From Macrophomina tecta (Eukaryota > Ascomycota > Dothideomycetes > Botryosphaeriales > Botryosphaeriaceae): a stretch of 64,000 nucleotides of DNA. Every line of letters begins with the position of its first letter. The first letter of the stretch is position 1. The notes beneath the pieces are model-generated. The model was not told the DNA's origin, made no database searches, and saw nothing but the letters and a program-made list of their open reading frames with translations. Position numbers and translations under genes: made by a program. This document shows positions 42,741 to 53,564 of the stretch, piece after piece. The DNA lies in assembly GCA_024180945.1 (NCBI GenBank), contig JAKSGN010000010.1, forward strand, positions 248,001 to 312,000, given 5' to 3'.

Positions 42741-43517
42741 GTGGGAACTTCGGGAACGTGCAAAGATATAAAAATCAAGGAAAGAAACTCAAACAAGCTC
42801 CAAGCGCATAGCGGCATCACCAATCAGAAGAAAAGGAAAAAAGGCAGTCGGTTAGAGGACGAAGACATCAAATCCCACCTAAAGCAAGGACTGTCGTTCG
42901 TGGAACTGGAATTTCATCTCCGGAGGACTAAAGAATACATTTACAGGAGGGCTAAACAATTCCCTTGGGAAGAGTTGAAAGAATTGACAAAGAACAAAAG
43001 AGGTAAACGGTCAGAAGAGGGAATCGAAGCGTTATTACTCCTGCGAGAAGAGAGCAGAAAGATCAGCAAGATCGCCATATTACTACGTAGGCCCGTCCAG
43101 AATGTTCGCAAGAAGCTCGACGAGCTGGCTGGCCGCATTTCCGCTATGGAGGACCCTTGCGTCACTCATAGACCACACGAACTGTCACCGGTTGTGGGAG
43201 AATCTCTCTTCAAGTCTCGATTTCTGCAAATTTGGAAAGGTATGATGGCAGACCAGGTGACTGAGACTTGGAAGGAATTTATCTCACAGAAATGTACGGA
43301 TGACTTGCTATCCCTTATTTCGAAAGGAATTCCCCAGCCTGTGAAGGGTTTGCTTACCAAGCTGGACAACCCCTCATTCAAAGATCTGCAAGACTTACCA
43401 TGGACGCACACAACCAAAGCAGGTACAGCCACCTACAGAAAGTCAATGGCCACCTGGTCAGTGCGCCAACATCGTCCCCAAAATACAGGAGTTACTATAG
43501 CACCGAAAGCACTCTAA
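42741..43517 (+). CDS. Hypothetical protein, possibly helix-turn-helix repeats
   Basis: I do not recognise this gene. The open frame of 258 codons begins with GTG; the first in-frame ATG is near 43146, so a 5' exon is probably missing from the model. Residues about 30-75 (LEDEDIKSHLKQGLSFVELE, FHLRRTKEYIYRRAKQ) and 90-130 (EEGIEALLLLREESRKISKI, AILLRRPVQNVRKKLDEL) look like two charged helical repeats with the spacing of SANT/Myb-like or homeodomain-like modules. The last about 30 residues (TATYRKSMATWSVRQH...) lie in one arm of an inverted repeat whose other arm at 43630-43680 encodes nearly the same peptide on the opposite strand. Confidence 0.4.
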   Translation: MGTSGTCKDIKIKERNSNKLQAHSGITNQKKRKKGSRLEDEDIKSHLKQGLSFVELEFHLRRTKEYIYRRAKQFPWEELKELTKNKRGKRSEEGIEALLLLREESRKISKIAILLRRPVQNVRKKLDELAGRISAMEDPCVTHRPHELSPVVGESLFKSRFLQIWKGMMADQVTETWKEFISQKCTDDLLSLISKGIPQPVKGLLTKLDNPSFKDLQDLPWTHTTKAGTATYRKSMATWSVRQHRPQNTGVTIAPKAL

Positions 43518-43680
43518 TTTACCCAAGATTGGTCGATAGTATATCTCATGTACATATTTTACATACTCTGCGTTTTTTAGACAGTGATAAGTGCCTCTGA
43601 TGTCATACTGGCCGTGAGAATGTAAGAAGGATGTTGGCGCACAAGCCAGGTGGCCATTGATTTCTTGTAGGTGGCTGTAC
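43423..43680. repeat. Inverted repeat with about 51-bp arms
   Basis: GTACAGCCACCTACAGAAAG... at 43423-43474 matches the reverse complement of 43630-43680 (GTACAGCCACCTACAAGAAA...) with only a few differences. Weaker similarity continues inward to about 43515 and 43588. There is no TA or other target duplication at the outer edges. Confidence 0.75.
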
Positions 43681-44127
43681 GATCAGTCCGTGATCGCACA
43701 CCCAACGTACAAGTACTGACTGGACGCATGTGATATCCTGACAGGCTAACTAAGGTTTCTATTAGCAAAAAGGCGTAGTAAATTTCAGAAGGCTTAAATA
43801 GGGCAATGCCGTAGCCCCAGGAGGCATGGTCTGGCAGTCGGATGTCCTCTTTTGCGAGCTTTACGACCTGTAAAGTCAAGCAATGCTTTGACTGCTAGAG
43901 ATAGAGTCACATCGGGACAGAGTGTTAGGCACTGCAAGCCTGTAGCTGTTGCGCAGGCCAGCACAGCTCCAAGGAATGCGACCAAAGGACCACACACAGC
44001 CTGGAGCGCGGCGTGCCCGCGAAGGAAGAAGTAGAAGGAAAGAGTAGAACAGGCGAGAGCTTTTAGACTGTTTATTCGCCCTTAAACGGCACTCGAACCG
44101 CCAACCCTACTCGAGAGCCGATGTCTC

Positions 44128-44568
44128 CTATTCTCTAGAAAACCTGCTTGTAGTCTTGCAAGTGCCCCCTCTTCTAATTCTATTGGCTGCTCGCCGCAGG
44201 TACATTTCATTCCCAAGACCATCAAACTTTAGCAATCCAACTACATGTTCCATTGGCACAAACTCCCAGTCAAACCACTCAGTCCGGTCGGCCCCACGAA
44301 AGACCTCGGGATTGAAATCCAGCATCCGCATAAGCTCCTTTGAAAACACCCACACCCTCGAATCTTCTGTGAGTTCCACCACAGCAATTTTGACCGTCGC
44401 CGGATCCCGGTATTCCCCACGAACCCGTATTTGTCTCCGCCTCCGCCTAGCTTCCGCCGAGGCCTTCTGCGCATCGTCGTAAAACGAGATGAATTGATTG
44501 GGCTTACGGTTCCCCCAGTCCAGGTGTTGCAGCATGTTTTTGATGGTGCATGGTCCTGCGAGCCTCAA
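44128..44568 (-). CDS. DUF7587-like fragment
   Basis: A 146-codon frame without an ATG at its start; it is open a further about 17 codons upstream to a stop, so a 5' exon is missing or lost. The sequence HLDWGNRKPNQFISFYDDAQ, KASAEARRRR, VKIAVVELTEDSRVWVFSKE and WEFVPMEHVVGLLKFDGLG follows the plan of a fungal orphan domain (DUF7587). In that domain an I-S-F/V segment and an Ala-rich helix precede a V-x-I-V strand and a terminal I/V-P-x-E/D strand. Function is unknown. It may be a partial gene. Confidence 0.45.
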   Translation of the reverse strand: MRLAGPCTIKNMLQHLDWGNRKPNQFISFYDDAQKASAEARRRRRQIRVRGEYRDPATVKIAVVELTEDSRVWVFSKELMRMLDFNPEVFRGADRTEWFDWEFVPMEHVVGLLKFDGLGNEMYLRRAANRIRRGGTCKTTSRFSRE

Positions 44569-45321
44569 AATGGGAACCAGTCCGCGAAACTGATGATGAA
44601 TTCTGGTTGTTAGCTACTACGAAATAAGTGGCGCTGGCTATAAGCATCTAGCACTGTAACCGAGGCAAACAGAAAGCTTAAACAAATCAGGTAATAAGGC
44701 ATTGATCAGCCAACGATTGGGCTCATGTTCCATCAGTTTTTAACAGTGACGATGTGCCAAGGATTGATCAGGTAGCTGTTTAGATCGCCGCACTTGATGC
44801 CGTCTAGTGTGAGCGGCGTCTGCGAAAGATTGTCGTAGATATGGTAGAGTGTTAGGACTTCGTTTGGCCTCACTTGATGAGGTGCGAGAAGTGTGTTGAG
44901 ATGTCGGATAGATGGCGGTCGCATGCACGTTTCCATGCTCGTAGGAGATTGTAACGACCCAGTAGTAGAGTGGTGTGCTCTGACTTTGATTCTTGACGCT
45001 GGGAGTGTTACTGACGAGTTGGCGTTGAAACAGAAATTTTCGATAGCCCAACGTAAGTCAGATGGCTTATGTGATCATATGGAACTCGCTTTGTATCCTC
45101 CTCGCGTCCGCTATTCCTATCTCCATTTGGCTTACTCTAGCTTTAGTCTTATTTGAACTCATAAAATCCAGGCCGGGAAGAAAGAAAGATCGTTTTCATA
45201 TAATGAACCTCAGATGGACCACAATCCCAACGCAGTCAGAAACAGAAACGCCGCAACCAAACTCACCATTGGTTTTGAATGAGAGAGACTAAAAGATCGC
45301 CCGAAGGAATAAGAGAAACCA
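44569..45321. other. Intergenic or unresolved exon region
   Basis: Minus-strand open stretches near 44733-45051 (for example LTLDGIKCGDLNSYLINPWH) could be exons of an unrecognised small gene, but I cannot build a spliced model. Confidence 0.3.
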
Positions 45322-46284
45322 TCACGACATCGCGATGAGCTTCCGTCCCTGAAGCACATCTTCAACCTGCCGCTGCACCTTCTCAAACTTCATAAATCCG
45401 CACGATCCACTTTCGAGATGGTTAAAAAACCCAGCCAAACTAACGAACTGTTTTCGACACTTGCCCTTTGAGTTTGGACAATGATAGATCTTCTGCTTAT
45501 GAGCAGGCGAGTTGAGATGCGCATTTAGGGCGTGGACGGCGTCAAACTCGCGGTGGCACATGTAGCATTCCCAATAAAAGCCGTTAAACGCACGGTCCGT
45601 AGCCGCATATCTGACGTTCTCCTCCTTGTGCCATTCAATCTGCTTGTTGGTGATGGTGCCATGCGGGTCACGCTCGCGAATTATACGGAGGATGGCTTCG
45701 CGGTTAAGGTTGGAGGCGCGGGAGCAGGAGCCTGTCTCGATGTGCTGGGTGAGGCCGCTGGCGGAGACGTAGTTGTCTCGGCAGAATGGGCAGGGCACAT
45801 TGTTTCCGCGATGAACATTTGAGTTCATGTGCTGCAGGCAGGCTTGTAAACATTTCCAGCGGGTAAAAGGGAGGAGTTAGGGATGTAATCTCACCATCCG
45901 CAAGCTGTTCTCATCCTGGAATTGCCGGTTACAGCTTTTGCAATAGTTCTTGTAGTGGGCTTGATCCTTCATATGCTGGTCCGCTGCGCCTTGCGTGTGA
46001 AACATCTTGCCGCATGTCTCACAGGGAATTCTCGGTGCCCAATGTTGAAGCGCGTTCATATGCTGGTTGGCTGCGTTCTGAGATAAAAACTCCCTGGTGC
46101 AAGTCTCGCATTCGAAGCGCGGTGCCCAGTGATCTGTGTCGTTCATGTGCTGATTACAAGCGCGCTGGGTGCGGAAGGTACGGGTACAGGTCTCACATTC
46201 AGGCCAGTGATCGTAGTCGTCCATGTGTTCTTCGCAGTCAGCTCTGTACCGGAAGGTAGCAGAGCAGGTCTCGCATTCGCACAT
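45322..46284 (-). CDS. C2H2 zinc-finger protein
   Basis: Two exons (46284-45895 and 45831-45322) join in phase across a 63-bp GTGAGA...GCAG intron to give 299 residues. Exon 1 has five C2H2 fingers in tandem, with units such as CETCTRTFRTQRACNQHMND, CETCTREFLSQNAANQHMNA and CETCGKMFHTQGAADQHMKD, ending in CKSCNRQFQDENSLRM with the histidines supplied by exon 2 (HMNSNVH). Exon 2 adds CPFCRDNYVSASGLTQHIE, CYMCHREFDAVHALNAHLNS and CRKQFVSLAGFFNHLESGSC. These fungal multi-finger proteins are usually nuclear and nucleic-acid-binding; the target is unknown. The gene looks intact. Confidence 0.88.
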
Positions 46285-46480
46285 CTTAGGAAGATGTAAT
46301 TGCCAATATAGCGGTCAACAAGAGCGAACCGGGGGCGATCAGTCGCATAAAGAGCAAGTAGACAACTGTCCGGAATGTAGGAGTTTGTGATAAACGAAGC
46401 GCGGAAGCCGGGTGAAAGTGGGGAGAGTGGAGGCGGCTACGCAATTTAAACGATCGACACGGAACGGCAACCCTGCACAA

Positions 46481-47071
46481 TGTTACACTTAGTCTACCCC
46501 TGAGACTTTTATAGTTCCCCCATCATTCGGCGAGGCGGCTGGAAAGCCGGATATACTGTGTGCATACCAATATGAAGTTAAAACTGCCTTTAACAGCTTC
46601 CTAGCTGGCCTGAATTTCTCCTCAGTGTTACGGTGCAGCCTTCACGGGGTCAAGAAGTTAGGGAAAAAGACAAGCGGGGCGTAGGTGCAACCGCAGATGA
46701 TTCCCTAAGCACGGGCCATATGGGTCACATGACCCCCAGTTCAACCGTTCAAAGGCTTGGCACTCTGAACTCATGAACCACCAGTTCGGACGTTCAACGG
46801 ATCGACAGAATGAACCTCTGAACCACTAGATTGTATACACTTTCCTACTAGTATATAAACCACACTCCTTAGATAGCTTCGACCTTCGTGGTCAACTTCA
46901 ACAATAGAATTTGGACTCTATTGGTAACACGGCCTTCGCACGGAGTGCTCAGTCTCATCACGCGTTCGACTTGCTCTCACCCTCTTCTTGTACCCACTCA
47001 AGGAAACCCCTCGACAGGTTTTCTCCCTCTTTGGTGTTTGGATCCTTAGAGGCAGAGGCCCGCTCGTTACA
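46481..47071. repeat. Possible solo LTR (591 bp)
   Basis: Begins TGTTACACTTAG and ends CGTTACA, with a TATATAAACC box near 46852 and a following CT-rich leader, all LTR-like. Two diverged copies of a CAGTTC...GTTCAA...CTGAACCAC unit sit side by side near 46738-46830. There is no convincing 5-bp duplication (cacaa against cctag), so the call is tentative. Confidence 0.35.
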
Positions 47072-47404
47072 CCTAGCCTAAGTCGCGGCTTGCTGATTCT
47101 CTATAGTTATGTTCATGCCTCTTGCTGGGTCGACGGATAATGAAGGGATTGCGGTGCTGGTAGCGAATTTGAGGTTGTTCTGGACGTTGATGGCGCGTGT
47201 ATCAACATGAAAGTCTGTCGGTTGTTGATGCGGATCTGAAATATGCCCGTTATCTATATAGGCGATCAGCTGCAATTTTAAAACTGTTTTGTAAATGTTT
47301 AGACATTAGCTTTACTATAATATTAGGAGGGTTGTGCTGGACTAAGGCTTGGAAGTCGCTGGAAAGTGATGCCGAGCGGCTTTGTATATGTGCACTTCTT
47401 TTTA

Positions 47405-48745
47405 CAGTAGTTACTAGGACAAAAGTTCTGGGCCGGCCCGACACGGGCTGACTGTCCACCCACCCAACAACGCAGCGTGAGTCGACACAACGGGTCTAGA
47501 GTCGCTATGCATGCTTATCTTACTCAGAATTAGCTTAAGAAAATAATGGTGTTATTTATAATAATATTTAGTATGCCAACCCTCGGCTGCGATTACCGCC
47601 TCACACCTACGTTTCATACTACCTAATATATTATCAAATAACTCTTGCGGTAACGCCTCCCATGCTTCTTGTAATGCTTATTCTAGCTTCTCTCTAATAT
47701 AATCTTTACTCCCAGTTATAGTAGGAAGGTCTGGATAAAGCTCTAGAACCTTAGCTTTAAGATGAAACCAGAGGTGTTCAATAGGATTTAGATCTGGACT
47801 ATACGGCGGCCATTTAATCACATTAATACGTCTCTGGCTAAGCCAATCCTTAACCTTATTAGCAGTATGAATAGGCGCATTATCCTGCATAAATATCATA
47901 CCTCTACGGTATACTTTAGGTATGTTTTCCTCAAGAACTTCGAGGTAGGAGTTGGCTGAATACCCACCCTTCTTAGCCAGAGGATCACGTACCATAATAT
48001 GTAACGGTGACCTTCCTCTCTTGCCAGAAAATGCGGCCCAAACCATGACTGAAATATCCTTGCCTTTCTTATAAGTTTGGACCATTTCTGGGTCCCATTT
48101 CTGGCACAGAACGCGGAAGCACCACTCGCGTTTCTTGCCCTTGCCGCGCTCCGCAGAGCTCTCATCTGACCAGATAACTTTCGCCCATTGTTGTTCGCTC
48201 CACTCCAAGTGCTCGTGTGCCCAGGCAAGCCGGATAGCCGCATGTTCAGGTAAGAGTTCTGGACGGCCGGCACACCGCCATTTTTTGATGTTATATACGT
48301 CTAAGAGACGTGCGATGGTTCGGTCGTGGCAGGTAACGCCTGTAGCTTCCCGCACATCTCTATACGTGTATTTTTGGTGCGCACGTACGACGCGCAGTAT
48401 ATGTCGAGTTTCGAGGTCTGAGAGGCATTTAGGACGGCCAGAGCGAGGCTGCTTGCGCCCATCGTTGCGTAGCGGAGCGAGGAGGTTGGTGTTGGTAACG
48501 GACGAGCTGGGCACGCCAAGCTCCTTGCGAAACCAGGCGCTTTTCTTGCCCAATGCCTTACAGGCAAACAGGATACCGCGCTGATATGGAGAGTAGGGTT
48601 GATTAGGAGTATGCTTGCCAAAGAGCTCGTTCAAAGAAGTGCGTTGTGGGGGCATTGGGTGGTGTAGAAGATTGAAGGGGTGCGCGCGTGCGACGCGTTT
48701 TGGCGCGCCTCGCTTAAGTGGCCCAGAACTTTTGTCAGGTCACTG
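47405..48745 (-). mobile_element. Tc1-mariner transposon (1341 bp) with TA duplication
   Basis: TA flanks at 47403-47404 and 48746-48747. The ends start CAGTAGTTACTAGGACAAAA and, reverse-complemented from the right, CAGTGACCTGACAAAAG, sharing CAGT and ACAAAAGTTCTGGGCC. The inside encodes a DD34E transposase. Confidence 0.9.
47552..48655 (-). pseudogene. Tc1-like DD34E transposase with one late stop
   Basis: From MPPQRTSLNELFGKHTPNQP, the frame holds paired HTH segments (GRPKCLSDLETRHILRVV, TYRDVREATGVTCHDRTIAR) and the catalytic motifs VIWSDESS, FMQDNAPIHTA and WPPYSPDLNPIEHLW. There are 34 residues between the second Asp and the Glu (DD34E). After residue 325 a TAA (47680-47678) interrupts a frame that continues ALQEAWEALPQELFDNILGS to a second stop at 47552. 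This matches the usual C-terminus of fungal Tc1 transposases, so the TAA is probably a CAA-to-TAA change that shortens the protein by about 42 residues. The core remains; activity is doubtful. Confidence 0.85.
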
Positions 48746-49210
48746 TAGGAACCGTGGCACATCATATACAGTATGCGGTGCAAATCAGGTTGTATGAAGC
48801 TTCTTTCAAAAGCGTTGTGACGTGCGAGGATGTGGGAGCCAGTGTATGAATGGATCGACTTTCGTCAACCCTCTGTACGGGGGGGCTATCATAATACTGC
48901 TTGGATAAATTCTAAAAGAGATCGAGAGTTACCAAAGTAGTCGCATACCGCTTCCGGAACCTTGTCATCAACCGAATTCCTTAGTCTCTTCGTCCCCAGT
49001 ACCGGTTTTCCAGACTGAAATTAGGGCTTAATTTAAGACCTCGATCAACCTCTGTGGAGCCCAGGCGATGGTTCAACCTCCATCGATAATATTATAAGAC
49101 TGGAACCTTCGTCGATAATAGAGTAGAGAGATACGAATAGAGCCGGTTCTTGGAAGACCTACGACCTATTGCTGGCCAATTATCCAATTGTCGCTATTAC
49201 GGCCGTTGCT
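48746..49210. other. Intergenic
   Basis: 3' flank of the tetraspanin gene. Nothing recognised. Confidence 0.35.
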
Positions 49211-50359
49211 TTAGGTTGAAGGAAACAACGTGTGATGTTCTTGAGGGTTTGTGCCCCCTGGATTCCCGCTAGTCACCCTACTCCTATCCTCCGTCGCCTG
49301 CCTCGTCTCAGCTTCTCCGAATCTATCCGATTGATCGTCCGTGTATCGACCGTCGTTAGGAAAGTCAATGGCATGGGTAGACCTTTCGCCACCAGTATCA
49401 AGCCTAGAATCTTGTTCGCCTGAGTTGTATCTTGAATTCCTCGATAAGAAGTGCTGCAGCCAGGATGGCTGACTGAAGCCGCCTGTTGTGACGACCATCT
49501 GCCGAACCCAATCGAGCTTCCGTGTCAGCGAACCGAGCTTCGGAGGGAACAAAGCGCATTTAACCAACTTACCTGGCACGCCCAAGCTCCGACGCAGACC
49601 ATTATCAACAGCCCGGCCATTTTTTGTTCCTCCTTCCTCCACCCCGCAAAACACGCTGCAGTTCGCTCGTATGTCTTCGCACATGTGCTTCGCTGCGTTC
49701 TCCCGCCATTGGGTTGCGGGAAGGGCCAGGCCATATCGTAAACGGAGCGGAATCCGCAACATTGCAGTGCATCCTGGATTGTTCTGATTTGCTTTCCGTT
49801 CTTGGTTCGAAATAGCGCCAGCCACTGTTCATGGAGAGTACAGTTAAGCGAGTCTGCCGGCGCCAGATACGTGCCGGAGAGAGTGGCAAGGACTGTTGTC
49901 GCGACAACAAGGCCGTAGACCAGCGGCGTTGCTATACGAGCACGTAGTTCGGCTCTGGAATCAGAGGGCCGCATCGGAGCATCGTTTGAGCCACCGGTTT
50001 CGCGCGACGATGAAGAAATGGGAAGAGTGAGGAAGCGGGCAGTGTCGAGAGGCCGTGTCAGGTACCAAGAGCTGAGGCCTTGAACCATGGGGAGTATTAA
50101 CACCAAAAAGCTCAGGGCTGTGGGTATCGGAAGCGCGAGCCGCTGGATCACATAATGGGTGTAACTAAGCAACGTTAGCGGTAAATGAATTGATCGCTTT
50201 TTCAAATACAGTACATGCCATGCAACTGCAATTAAGGCGAGGAAGAACTTAGAAAAGCCGCCAGGAAGCTGTCAGTAAGCTGGGAGTGAAATAGAAGACT
50301 GGATGATCACGTACAATGCTGGAGGTGATACCGATAATGCTGCGCTTGCTTATTGCCAT
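49211..50359 (-). CDS. Fungal tetraspanin, Tsp3 type
   Basis: Three exons (50359-50315, 50268-49573, 49516-49211) join in phase to give about 348 residues. It begins MAISKRSIIGITSSI, and exon 2 carries the membrane segments (FSKFFLALIAVAWHVLYL, ALPIPTALSFLVLILPMVQG, ATPLVYGLVVATTVLATLSG). The large loop follows with the tetraspanin CCG motif in ALQCCGFRSVYDMAWPFP and further cysteines, then a last membrane helix near AGLLIMVCVGAWACQ. The C-terminus is a long polar tail rich in Thr, Asp and Arg. Intron 1 (46 bp) and intron 2 (55 bp, CTGAC branch site near its 3' end) fit fungal introns. Tetraspanins organise membrane protein complexes; the partner is unknown. The gene seems intact. Confidence 0.88.
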
Positions 50360-50881
50360 ATTACCCAAGGCTGCTCTATCGAAAGGGGAGTAAAATGATG
50401 GATTGCGACGGAATCTCTCCCTGAGACGCTGCTTCTCACGGTCACAGGGCGATCTAATAGCACGGAGTCATGGAGGGCGGCGAGCGGGGTAACGTGGACC
50501 GTGCGTGCGACTGTGAAACGTTTGACAAGGCATCGAGCAGTCTGCCGAGCTTACTGTAGGCTATGTAATCTACTTATAATCGTCAAAGCGACGACACTTT
50601 CGTAACCACATAGTGCCGCCAGCCGCCAGCTTTTTCCGGAGATTAGTAATACAATGAGCGCACGCCGCCCTCCTACGCGAGGATAGTTTCACCAGAAGTG
50701 GCGCACAGAGGAAACGCCTAAATCTTTTTGCCCCACGCCTAGGTGAGACACCTGTATGTTCTAAGCAGCCTTTTGCAACCAGGTCGACTAAGCTATAATA
50801 GCTCCCCGGCGACAAAAAAACAATAATCTACGAGTTCTCTGCGCCAAAATTATCAATTCTTCAATCAAAGTCGTAGCGTCT
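50360..50881. other. Intergenic, tetraspanin upstream region
   Basis: No gene or repeat recognised. It should contain the tetraspanin promoter. Confidence 0.35.
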
Positions 50882-51208
50882 ATGGCCTCATCCTTCGAGA
50901 TTAGAGAACTCAGCTGGGAGGAGTTCAAAAGAATCCGTGGAGGCGAAATTATCAATCTCTCTGTCTTCGAGTTTATTGACCTCAATATCAACTCTCTCAC
51001 CGCTTTTAAAGACGCGAAGCTCTCACTTGAGGAGCTCTGCGTCAATATACTCGAACGCTTCGAGGATCAAGAACTACACGATGTCTTACGAGGGCTCGGA
51101 GATAAGCAGGGTTGCAATAACCTAGTACAGCAGATTGCAATTAAAGAGCTTTATAAGAGGCTTTCCAATCAACCGCATAAACACGATTTCCGATGGAGGC
51201 TGGCCTAA
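50882..51208 (+). CDS. Hypothetical 108-residue protein
   Basis: I do not recognise this ORF. It has an ATG start (MASSFEIRELSWEEFKRIRG), an even mix of charged and hydrophobic residues (LSLEELCVNILERFEDQELH) and no introns. An overlapping minus-strand frame of 85 codons (50788-51045) is equally protein-like, so the coding strand is not certain. Confidence 0.3.
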   Translation: MASSFEIRELSWEEFKRIRGGEIINLSVFEFIDLNINSLTAFKDAKLSLEELCVNILERFEDQELHDVLRGLGDKQGCNNLVQQIAIKELYKRLSNQPHKHDFRWRLA

Positions 51209-51488
51209 GGCGGTTTGGATCTTTCATTCAGAAAAATGGAATAATGTCAGAGGTCGTGCCCCCTATACACTTCCATACTTCACACTCGTTTAATCCCTAC
51301 ATAGCCCCCTACTACTCATATACTTAATCTCCTGTAGTTCACACAATCTAGAAAAGCAGCAGTGCTTATTTCTTTGCGCTGTTCGACAAATAATTTTCCA
51401 TCTTCCCAACCTTTGTCGAAGCCAAGTTGACTCTGTATCGATGAATGGAGTAATAGGTTCTTCCGCGTGAATTATCGGCAAAATTTTC

Positions 51489-52318
51489 TCAAGGGTCAGC
51501 CCGATGAGCCGACCTGGATATATAAAACTTCTGGGAGAGGTATAGAGGGGGAAATAGGTCTGACAAAGCTTCCCACAAGCCATATCTATCCAACTGTGCA
51601 ATTCTCTCCTCTTCCTCCTTTGTCGCGTCGCTTACTGCTGCCGTGATCAACTTAACGCGAAAATATTCTAGTTGAATGTCCCTTAGTTTATTAATGGTAC
51701 GTATCCATCTCTTTACACTACCCACAAACTCATGGTCAGCCAGTTTAGGCTGGGTTTGGAGTGGAACTGTCCAATTTAGGACAGCCGTAGCGGTAAGCGG
51801 CATCAAACTGTATCCAACTGTTACCTTAGGAAACTGCCCAGATAAAAAGTGAGCATGCTGGCAGATATCTTCCCAAACGTCGTATGGTTTATTGTTACTG
51901 TGAAGGTAATAGCAAACAGTAATCCATTCCACCAGAGACGGTAGGTGTATGGGAAGGGCCCATTAGGCCGAAGGAATGGCTGGACGTTTGCGTGGAGTAT
52001 TTGGCGGTCATCTAAGTTCGGAAGTTCGACTTCGAAATGGAACTCGGTTTTGTAAAGGACTGCTGCTGCTTCCTCGTGGATTTGGCGACAGGTTCGAAGT
52101 AACCCGAGATAAGGGCTTAGTCTTTTCCTCCACTTGTTGTTGAAGTAGGTACGTGTTTTGCTCTTCCTCCTTTGGCCGTTGCCCGAATATTTCCAGAAAC
52201 TACCGTCTGAGAAGTCGCCGAGAGAGATGGTTTCAACGTGGAGGGCGTAGTAGTAAACTTCATCCCTAAGCTCTCGAGGTAGGCAAAGAAACGTTCTTGG
52301 GTGCGCTAGCGACATCAT
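51489..52318 (-). pseudogene. 2EXR-like (F-box-like orphan) protein with a frameshift
   Basis: The first frame gives FLCLPRELRDEVYYYALHVE and, near residue 75, LLRTCRQIHEEAAAVLYKTE. This pairing of an LPxELRxxIY start with a CRQI-EA-VLY motif defines the fungal 2EXR/DUF7730-type family. Around 51890-51930 that frame runs into a stop while a second frame opens (DVWEDICQHAHFLSGQFPKV) and continues to 51489 through IRTINKLRDIQLEYFRVKLI. No intron with acceptable splice sites and length explains the change, so one indel is likely, either real or an assembly error. The function of the family is unknown. Confidence 0.6.
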
Positions 52319-53237
52319 AAAGACTAAGTGTGGGATATTGCATGCAAACGCCCTTTTAAAGAGGGTGAGTTTAATAGAGGTTGAGTTTTTCCCGGTTTAT
52401 ATACAATTTGGTGTCCCTCAGAAGCAGAGATTTATAGGGTGGGGTATCCCTTAGATAACACCGTTGACTCATTGCTGCGTGATCGGCGAACACACATCCA
52501 TGCACCTGCATAACCATTCGCCCCAGCTTTCGGAGCGGCTGGATCGTTCTCTGACAAGTGGAGCCAAAACTGTAGCTAATGCCTAGTCAGGCTGCCGAGC
52601 GATCAGCCAGTATGTACATACCATCCTGGCTATAGAGTCCACCGTAATCGTAATGGCAAAGAAGTGGATCATCCCTATGAATGCCAGATTAACTTAATCT
52701 AACGACTGAGCCCCAAGCTGCCCGCACTTAAGGCATGATTGTGAAGTGAAATAGAATGGAAAATATCTACTCAGCAGATGTGCGAGGGATGAACCAACCG
52801 TGTGAATGGAGTAGCTGATTTCCAGCATAACCAATGCTGGCGTGGCGAGAGGGCTCAGAAATCCCGGGCCAGGGTCTGTTATAAGCATGCCGGTGCAACC
52901 TAGTGGGTGGTGGCCTGCGCGCTGGGCGAGCGATGGACAGGGTGGGCTAGCGTGGACAGCCCACTCGCCAAAAAAACGCGTCCGGGCAGACATGCTGACT
53001 AAAGCGACAGACAGTCGGACCGCCATAGAAAAGTCTGGCTGATAGGAATTGCTAGCATGATGATATCGGCATTGACTTATTATTTAGGGTAGTTCAGAAA
53101 TGACAGAGGGGAAGGCGACCGCTAAAGTCTACTGCCTGTGTGGAGGGGAATAAGACCGTACGGCGTTCCAAGTCAAAATTGGCTCTATCATAATGTATAT
53201 CACCATCAGGCCGAACACGAAACAAGCCATTAACATA
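52319..53237. other. Intergenic, nothing recognised
   Basis: Only short overlapping open stretches; no domain or repeat termini found. Confidence 0.35.
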
Positions 53238-53564
53238 TCCCACAAGCGAGCGGACCACCCAAGCGAGCGGACCACCCCATCAACAAAACGCATCACCCTA
53301 CTTTAATCATCTATGCCTCAACCAACGCGTCCTCAATCTAGCTCTTATGAAGCTCATCTATTCCTAGCGTCCCAAGCTATCGATCAAGGCCAAATTCAGA
53401 CTAAGCGGGGCGCTGTAGCGACGTATAACGTCGCCCGAACTACGAGCAAGGTTGGGCTTCAGGCAGTAACATCACCTCGCTTGCTAGCTGGTTTTCTTGA
53501 TCAACTTTTCAGCTCGCTGTCTCGCGGAGGAGCAAACAATCCCTTGCGCAACCCTGTCCAATAA
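53238..53564 (+). mobile_element. 5' fragment of Fot-like family 2
   Basis: Starts after TA with TCCCACAAGCGAGCGGACCA and its tandem repeat, as at 3230 and 63209. An ATG at 53313 opens the N-terminus of a pogo-type transposase (SYEAHLFLASQAIDQGQIQT, KRGAVATYNVARTT), the HTH that precedes the DDE domain. Similarity stops after about 35 residues, so the remainder is deleted. Here the terminus lies beside the transposase start, the opposite end to the copy at 63209. Confidence 0.7.

Noticed and set aside
44050..44115. tRNA-like B-box (GGTTCGAGTGCCG on the minus strand)
   Set aside because: No matching acceptor stem or A-box at the right distance; no cloverleaf could be drawn.
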